Shown here: in pieces, positions 48,995-52,543 of the stretch
Numbering within the stretch: the first letter of the stretch is position 1
Layout: every line of letters begins with the position of its first letter
Assembly (NCBI RefSeq): GCF_000519205.1
Contig: NZ_JAFB01000037.1
Location: 42,732-95,274 of the forward strand
Direction of reading: 5' to 3'
Source of the DNA: Amycolatopsis taiwanensis DSM 45107
GTDB lineage: Bacteria; Actinomycetota; Actinomycetes; Mycobacteriales; Pseudonocardiaceae
DNA length: 52,543 nucleotides
Position numbers and translations under genes: made by a program
Notes under the pieces: generated by a model
The model's input: the letters and a program-made list of their open reading frames with translations, nothing else
The model's database searches: none
What the model was told of the DNA's origin: nothing

Positions 48995-50947
48995 TCAGTT
49001 TTTCAGGAAGAGCGAGGTGCCGGGGTCGGTGAGCGAGGCGTCCACGCCGTTGCCCTGGGTGAAATCGCCTTCCTCGTTCCCGGCCCAGTCCTTGATGGGG
49101 TCCCCGTTCTGGCTCAGGTGCTGGTAACCCGAGCCGTTCCAGCCGAACTGGTAGATCCGGTGCTGGTCGGAATAGTAAGGGAGGTAAGGGCCATCCGGGG
49201 TCAATTGCTTGGTCATCGTGTTGCCGAAGAACACGTTCTGCGGGCCGGACGCACCAGACCATTTCACCGCCTTGGCCCCAGCGGCCCAGTAGATCGGGTA
49301 CCAGGTCGAGTCGTCGGACCCGGAGATGCCTTCGCCACCGCAGTTCGTGGTGCAGTTCCCTGACTTGTGGTCGTAGGGCACCCGCACGATGTTCCGCTCG
49401 AACAGGTTCCGGCGCTCCCAGCCCCCGTGCAGGTTGAGGTCGGAGTCGAAGTCGTTGCCGATCACCACGTTGTCCGAAGCGGACCACTGGAAGGTGAAGT
49501 GCCGGAGGTTCCGGCTCACGTTGTTGACGTAGAGCGAGTCCCACACCCGGGAACCGCGCAGGTACCCGTTGCCGCCGGCGCCCTTGTTCCACGCGCCGTT
49601 GAGGTTGTTGCCGACTATTTCGATGTTCTTGGCTTCCTCGGTGACGATCGGGTGTGAGCCGGTCATGTAGGTGCCGAGGCCACGAACCCAGGAGTTGACC
49701 GCCCATTTCAGCACGATGCCGTTCAGCGCGTCCGCCGGCGACAGGTTGCTGTAGTTCTGCGTCGCCTTCGCGGGGTCCAACCCGGGCACGTCCTCGCTGA
49801 TGTGGAAGTTCTCCAGACCGACACCCACCACGGGATCGACCAACGGCGCGGCCTTGGACTCGTAGACCTTGCCGTCGATTTTCGGCGAACCATCGGAGGT
49901 CGAGTCCACTGGCACGTCGAATTCCAACGGCTTGTCGATGGTAATGCTGTGCGCCGCCTGATCCACCGCGGTGATGGTGAAGATCTGCTCGCGCATGTGC
50001 AGGTTCTGCAGGTCCTTGTCCGTGGGCAAGGCCTGCTGCTGCTGGTAGAAGGCCATGCTGTTCGCTGCCCGGATGTTAACGTAGCCACCCGGCTTCAAGT
50101 TCTTCATCTCACCCTTCGTGGCGAGCTGAATCACCGTGTCTCCGGCGCGGGCCGAAAAACCGGGATCGCCCGGCTTTTCCCGCAGTTTCACACCGGACTT
50201 CCAGTGTACGTTGACGGTACCTTCGAAGATGTCCTTCCGGTTCGCCGGGGCTGACTCATAGTCTTTACGGTAATCGGGATCGACTTCACGCGACTGCACG
50301 CGGAACAGCGCGCGTCCAGGCCAGAGCCAACCGCCGTTTCCGTCATGAAACCCCATTCGGTCCTGATCCCAGGTGCTTCCGTCCTTGGTCAGCACGTCGT
50401 AGCGGGTGTTTTCGTCCGGGTGGAAGACGAATCGGGTGCCGGTAGCGGGATCGGCACCCTGGCCGCGAATGATCAGGTAGTCCGCGTCAACGCTGATCTG
50501 CCGGGTAATATCGAGCACGCCCGCAGGCAGAGTGATCAGTGAGAGCTTGGTGAAAGAGGCAGTGGGCGAACAATCCCGCTTGATCCGATCGATGGCCGAC
50601 TGGATCGCATCGGTGTCGTCACGGCCATCGCCCGGAGAGACGTCAGGCGCGATACGGCATTTCGGGTCGGGGTTGATGTCCGCGTCGGTCGGCAGCCCTG
50701 CGCCTCCGCGATACCCTGCTTTCGACCAGTCGGGCAGGCCCGGAATCGGCGCTCGGCGGTTCGCCGCGCTGGCGTCGATGCTCGGAAGTGCCACCTGAGT
50801 CAGTGGCGGCGCCTGAGGTGTCGTCCAAGGGCGCTGCTGACGGTCTGCGGATGGGCCGCCGGAGCGCCACAAGACCATCGCAACCACAAGGCCGATCACA
50901 ACCAGGACCGCGGCCAGAATAAACGGTAACCGCTTGCGCTGTTTCAT
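48995..50947 (-). CDS. membrane-anchored parallel beta-helix (pectate-lyase-fold) protein
   Basis: Protein of 650 residues. Residues 8-28 form a membrane anchor (FILAAVLVVIGLVVAMVLW) after a short basic start. The external part begins with GDGRDDTDAIQSAIDRI near 108, the usual entry of pectate-lyase/poly-Gal beta-helix proteins, and continues in coils such as KNIEIVGNNLNGAW, DSLYVNNVSRNL, DNVVIGNDFDSDLN and RRNLFERNIVR. Two Cys in GNCTTNCGGEG and a C-terminal Asp-rich loop could bind metal. It is probably a polysaccharide-binding or -cleaving enzyme on the cell surface; acid catalytic residues are not assigned. It stands alone. Confidence 0.85.
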   Translation of the reverse strand: MKQRKRLPFILAAVLVVIGLVVAMVLWRSGGPSADRQQRPWTTPQAPPLTQVALPSIDASAANRRAPIPGLPDWSKAGYRGGAGLPTDADINPDPKCRIAPDVSPGDGRDDTDAIQSAIDRIKRDCSPTASFTKLSLITLPAGVLDITRQISVDADYLIIRGQGADPATGTRFVFHPDENTRYDVLTKDGSTWDQDRMGFHDGNGGWLWPGRALFRVQSREVDPDYRKDYESAPANRKDIFEGTVNVHWKSGVKLREKPGDPGFSARAGDTVIQLATKGEMKNLKPGGYVNIRAANSMAFYQQQQALPTDKDLQNLHMREQIFTITAVDQAAHSITIDKPLEFDVPVDSTSDGSPKIDGKVYESKAAPLVDPVVGVGLENFHISEDVPGLDPAKATQNYSNLSPADALNGIVLKWAVNSWVRGLGTYMTGSHPIVTEEAKNIEIVGNNLNGAWNKGAGGNGYLRGSRVWDSLYVNNVSRNLRHFTFQWSASDNVVIGNDFDSDLNLHGGWERRNLFERNIVRVPYDHKSGNCTTNCGGEGISGSDDSTWYPIYWAAGAKAVKWSGASGPQNVFFGNTMTKQLTPDGPYLPYYSDQHRIYQFGWNGSGYQHLSQNGDPIKDWAGNEEGDFTQGNGVDASLTDPGTSLFLKN

Positions 50948-51815
50948 GAATTCCCGCCGCTGGAGATGTTCCTGACCCGGACGCCCGCTGATGAGCTGCC
51001 ACTATGCCCGGACGGCAACCGAGGGACACGCAGCCGGCCGCTCACCCAAAACGACCCGTTTGAACACCTTTTCAACGCGTCCCCCTCGCCAGAACCCCGC
51101 CCGAACCGGACATTCCGGGTACTCTTCTCGGCCTGTTGCTGGGTCTACCTCAGCAACGGTGTTTCCAGCGTTGTTGATCAAGATCCCGGCCAGCGATGAT
51201 TCCGGAAGGAGCCGGGGGTGTCAAGGTGCCGGCCAGAGCCGGCGGAGGTGGCTATTCGGCTGGTGCGGCCGGTTCTGTGCGCCGGCCGACACCGTGAGAT
51301 GATCTTCGTGTGTCGGTTCCCGAAGGCATGTTGCCGGGGCGTGTGCTTATACGTCCGGCCGGCGTGGCCTTCGAGATCGAGAGGCACCCACCACCAGCCG
51401 CAGAAGACGGGCGGTCACCTCACCCAGCCGCGAATAGGTGACCGTGTCGAACACCAGCGGTCGCGAACAGAACGTCGGTGCCCGCGGAAATGATCGGCTC
51501 GTTCGCGGAATTTGATGCGGCGCTTGCCTGGTAAACCGCCGCTCTGTGGGGAAAGGGCAGCGATACCAAGACGTCGAGGAAGCCGTCGGACGTACACGAT
51601 CAGCGGTGCGCCCGGTTGCGGGACTGTGTTCGCCGCGCGTCGCCACGGGATAAGCAGCGCTTGTCACCTCCTGAACTGCGGCACGCTCCAGGCGAGATCA
51701 GTTTGTCCTCGTCGACCACACGGGACCGACCCCGGATGGTGCGTGACGAAGTAACAGCGGCGATGGTGCAAGCGACGTCAGCGTCAGCGTCCTCCAAAAA
51801 CAAGGGAGCCGGGCG
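50948..51815. other. 868-base region without a confident gene
   Basis: The part next to 50947 carries the promoter of the beta-helix gene. Between about 51350 and 51670 the minus strand has open frames in two phases that look partly protein-like (for example DTVTYSRLGEVTARLLRLV), but they have no shared start, and I recognise nothing in them. No repeat or strong dyad was seen. Confidence 0.4.
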
Positions 51816-52061
51816 ATGGCCAGCACGAAACCCAACATCAGGTCGGTAAAGATCGACAGCCTGAACCTCTGGGCCGACGACGCCGGGACGATCCACATGA
51901 CGACCGACGACCGGGATGTCAAGGACGGCTTCCACACCTACATCTCGAACAATCCGAAGTCCAAGCGGTACCACCCGTCCGCCTACGCCCAACTCGCGCG
52001 CATTCTCCGGAGCTTCGGGAAGGACGTGCCCGGGTGGGAGGACGGACCGGCCGCGAGTTAG
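51816..52061 (+). CDS. small hypothetical protein
   Basis: Protein of 81 residues with CAAGGGAG six bases before the ATG. It is polar, with a mixed alpha/beta look: IRSVKIDSLNLWADDAGTIH and FHTYISNNPKSKRYHPSAYA, then a C-terminal helix AQLARILRSFGKDV. The frame is clean and codon use suits the genome, so the gene is probably real. No family comes to mind, and there are no operon partners. Confidence 0.6.
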   Translation: MASTKPNIRSVKIDSLNLWADDAGTIHMTTDDRDVKDGFHTYISNNPKSKRYHPSAYAQLARILRSFGKDVPGWEDGPAAS

Positions 52062-52436
52062 TCGCGCGCACCTGGTCAGCCGGAACTACTGACCGGGTCG
52101 TACCAAGACGCCCTCGACCCGGGCTGCCAGCGCAGCCACGACGATCAGCTCCATTCGCGGCTGGTGATTGCTTCCTTACCGGCAGGCCTGGTCGCACAAC
52201 AACCTCGCCACCGTGCTCTACCAGTTCGACCGCTACCGCGAGCGGGGACGGAATTGCGGACGAACATCGCCGAGCGGGAACGGACTCAGGGCGCCGACCA
52301 CTCCGACACCGTCGACGCGGTCGAGAACCTGGCACGGGTGCTGGTCAACCGTGGGTGAACCACTGGCTGAAATCGGCTAGCCAGGTGTCGAGTGCGTGAG
52401 GCTTCGCGGTGACTGTGGTGCGTGAGAATCGAACCG
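52062..52436. other. intergenic region with TPR remnant
   Basis: Between the small gene and the last partial gene there is only decayed sequence. WSHNNLATVLYQFDRY (near 52190) and ERTQGADHSDTVDAVENLARVL (near 52290, in another frame) are tetratricopeptide pieces like those at the end of NB-ARC/TPR regulators. They are separated by a frameshift and end at 52358. Confidence 0.45.
52170..52358 (+). pseudogene. TPR-repeat fragment with frameshift
   Basis: One frame gives NNLATVLYQFDRY and the next gives TNIAERERTQGADHSDTVDA followed by VENLARVLVNRG and a stop. The pattern (DHxDTxxAxxNLA) is that of TPR repeats in actinobacterial signalling proteins. Neither part has a start codon or the rest of the repeats. 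Confidence 0.55.
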
Positions 52437-52543
52437 ATGCGGTGCGTGGTGTTCGGTGCGACGGGGTACATCGGCGGTCGGCTGGTGCCGGAACTGGTGC
52501 GGGCCGGACATCGGGTGCGTGCGGTCGTGCGGAATCCGGCGAA
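52437..52543 (+). CDS. NAD(P)-binding protein, partial (cut by the right edge)
   Basis: The first 35 codons of a Rossmann-fold protein are visible from an ATG at 52437: MRCVVFGATGYIGGRLVPEL and then AGHRVRAVVRNP. GATGYIGGRL is the dinucleotide loop of atypical SDR/NmrA-type proteins. A ribosome site is weak. The rest lies beyond the window, so no specific function can be given. Confidence 0.7.
   Translation, partial: MRCVVFGATGYIGGRLVPELVRAGHRVRAVVRNPA

Noticed and set aside
47385..49706. 773-codon minus-strand frame across the amidohydrolase and part of the beta-helix gene
   Set aside because: Antisense or out of frame to strong genes and without recognisable content.
1..52543. CRISPR array or phage-defence locus
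   Set aside because: No regularly spaced repeats and no Cas, restriction or known defence genes were seen. Only the HTH/Clp-N unit was kept as a speculative candidate.

Overview
The window is high-GC actinobacterial DNA. Start codons are mixed ATG/GTG/TTG, genes are packed in ATGA-overlapping operons, and the families present (an S-adenosyl methyltransferase of the DUF574 type, a sigma-E-family ECF factor, an LCP protein, an F420/LLM-type oxidoreductase, a PucR-type regulator, MHS and NCS1 permeases) fit a soil actinomycete, probably Pseudonocardiaceae (Amycolatopsis-like). The genus is inference. No rRNA, tRNA or CRISPR array was seen. The two edges cut genes.

Layout. 1-2.0 kb: acyl-CoA dehydrogenase and enoyl-CoA hydratase pair. 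2.4-5.7 kb: YchJ-like protein, a decayed TAXI transporter fragment, an ECF sigma/LCP operon and a membrane-anchored DUF4352-like protein. 5.8-17.2 kb: a catabolic locus. A minus-strand operon runs esterase, Baeyer-Villiger monooxygenase, SDR, aldehyde dehydrogenase, iron alcohol dehydrogenase, 3-hydroxyacyl-CoA dehydrogenase and ends at a broken TetR gene. It faces a second SDR across a near-perfect 27-base palindrome, and a GAF/Fis-type activator and a GntR regulator follow. Together these enzymes could take a cyclic alcohol through ketone, lactone, hydroxy acid and oxo acid to a carboxylic acid for beta-oxidation. 17.3-22.3 kb: a nitrogen-scavenging operon with an XRE-cupin regulator, a ureohydrolase, an NCS1 permease and two C-N hydrolases, one with a true nitrilase signature.

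22.3-31.3 kb is the decayed, accessory part: an HTH / Clp-N / small membrane protein triad, a Tn3 transposase remnant, a methyltransferase, an alpha/beta hydrolase-fold protein that has lost all three catalytic residues beside an LLM oxidoreductase, a secreted hydrolase, an ArsR regulator in front of an SRPBCC gene with an internal deletion, and a shattered NB-ARC/TPR regulator.

31.3-40.9 kb is cell-envelope related: a membrane metallophosphoesterase, a GT2-GtrA fusion followed by a PIG-L deacetylase, a convergent GT39-type glycosyltransferase, and an exported PQQ-type beta-propeller dehydrogenase. The first three sugar genes could form a complete route for putting an amino sugar on the envelope through a polyprenyl-phosphate donor. 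A stub of an ABC-F gene and a DUF2306 membrane protein follow. 41.4-48.9 kb: a locus with two M20 metallohydrolases, a PucR-type regulator, an MHS permease and a TPP enzyme, with matching TGTGCACA palindromes at two of its promoters. 49.0-52.5 kb: a large membrane-anchored beta-helix protein, a small hypothetical protein, a TPR remnant and the start of an NAD(P)-binding protein.
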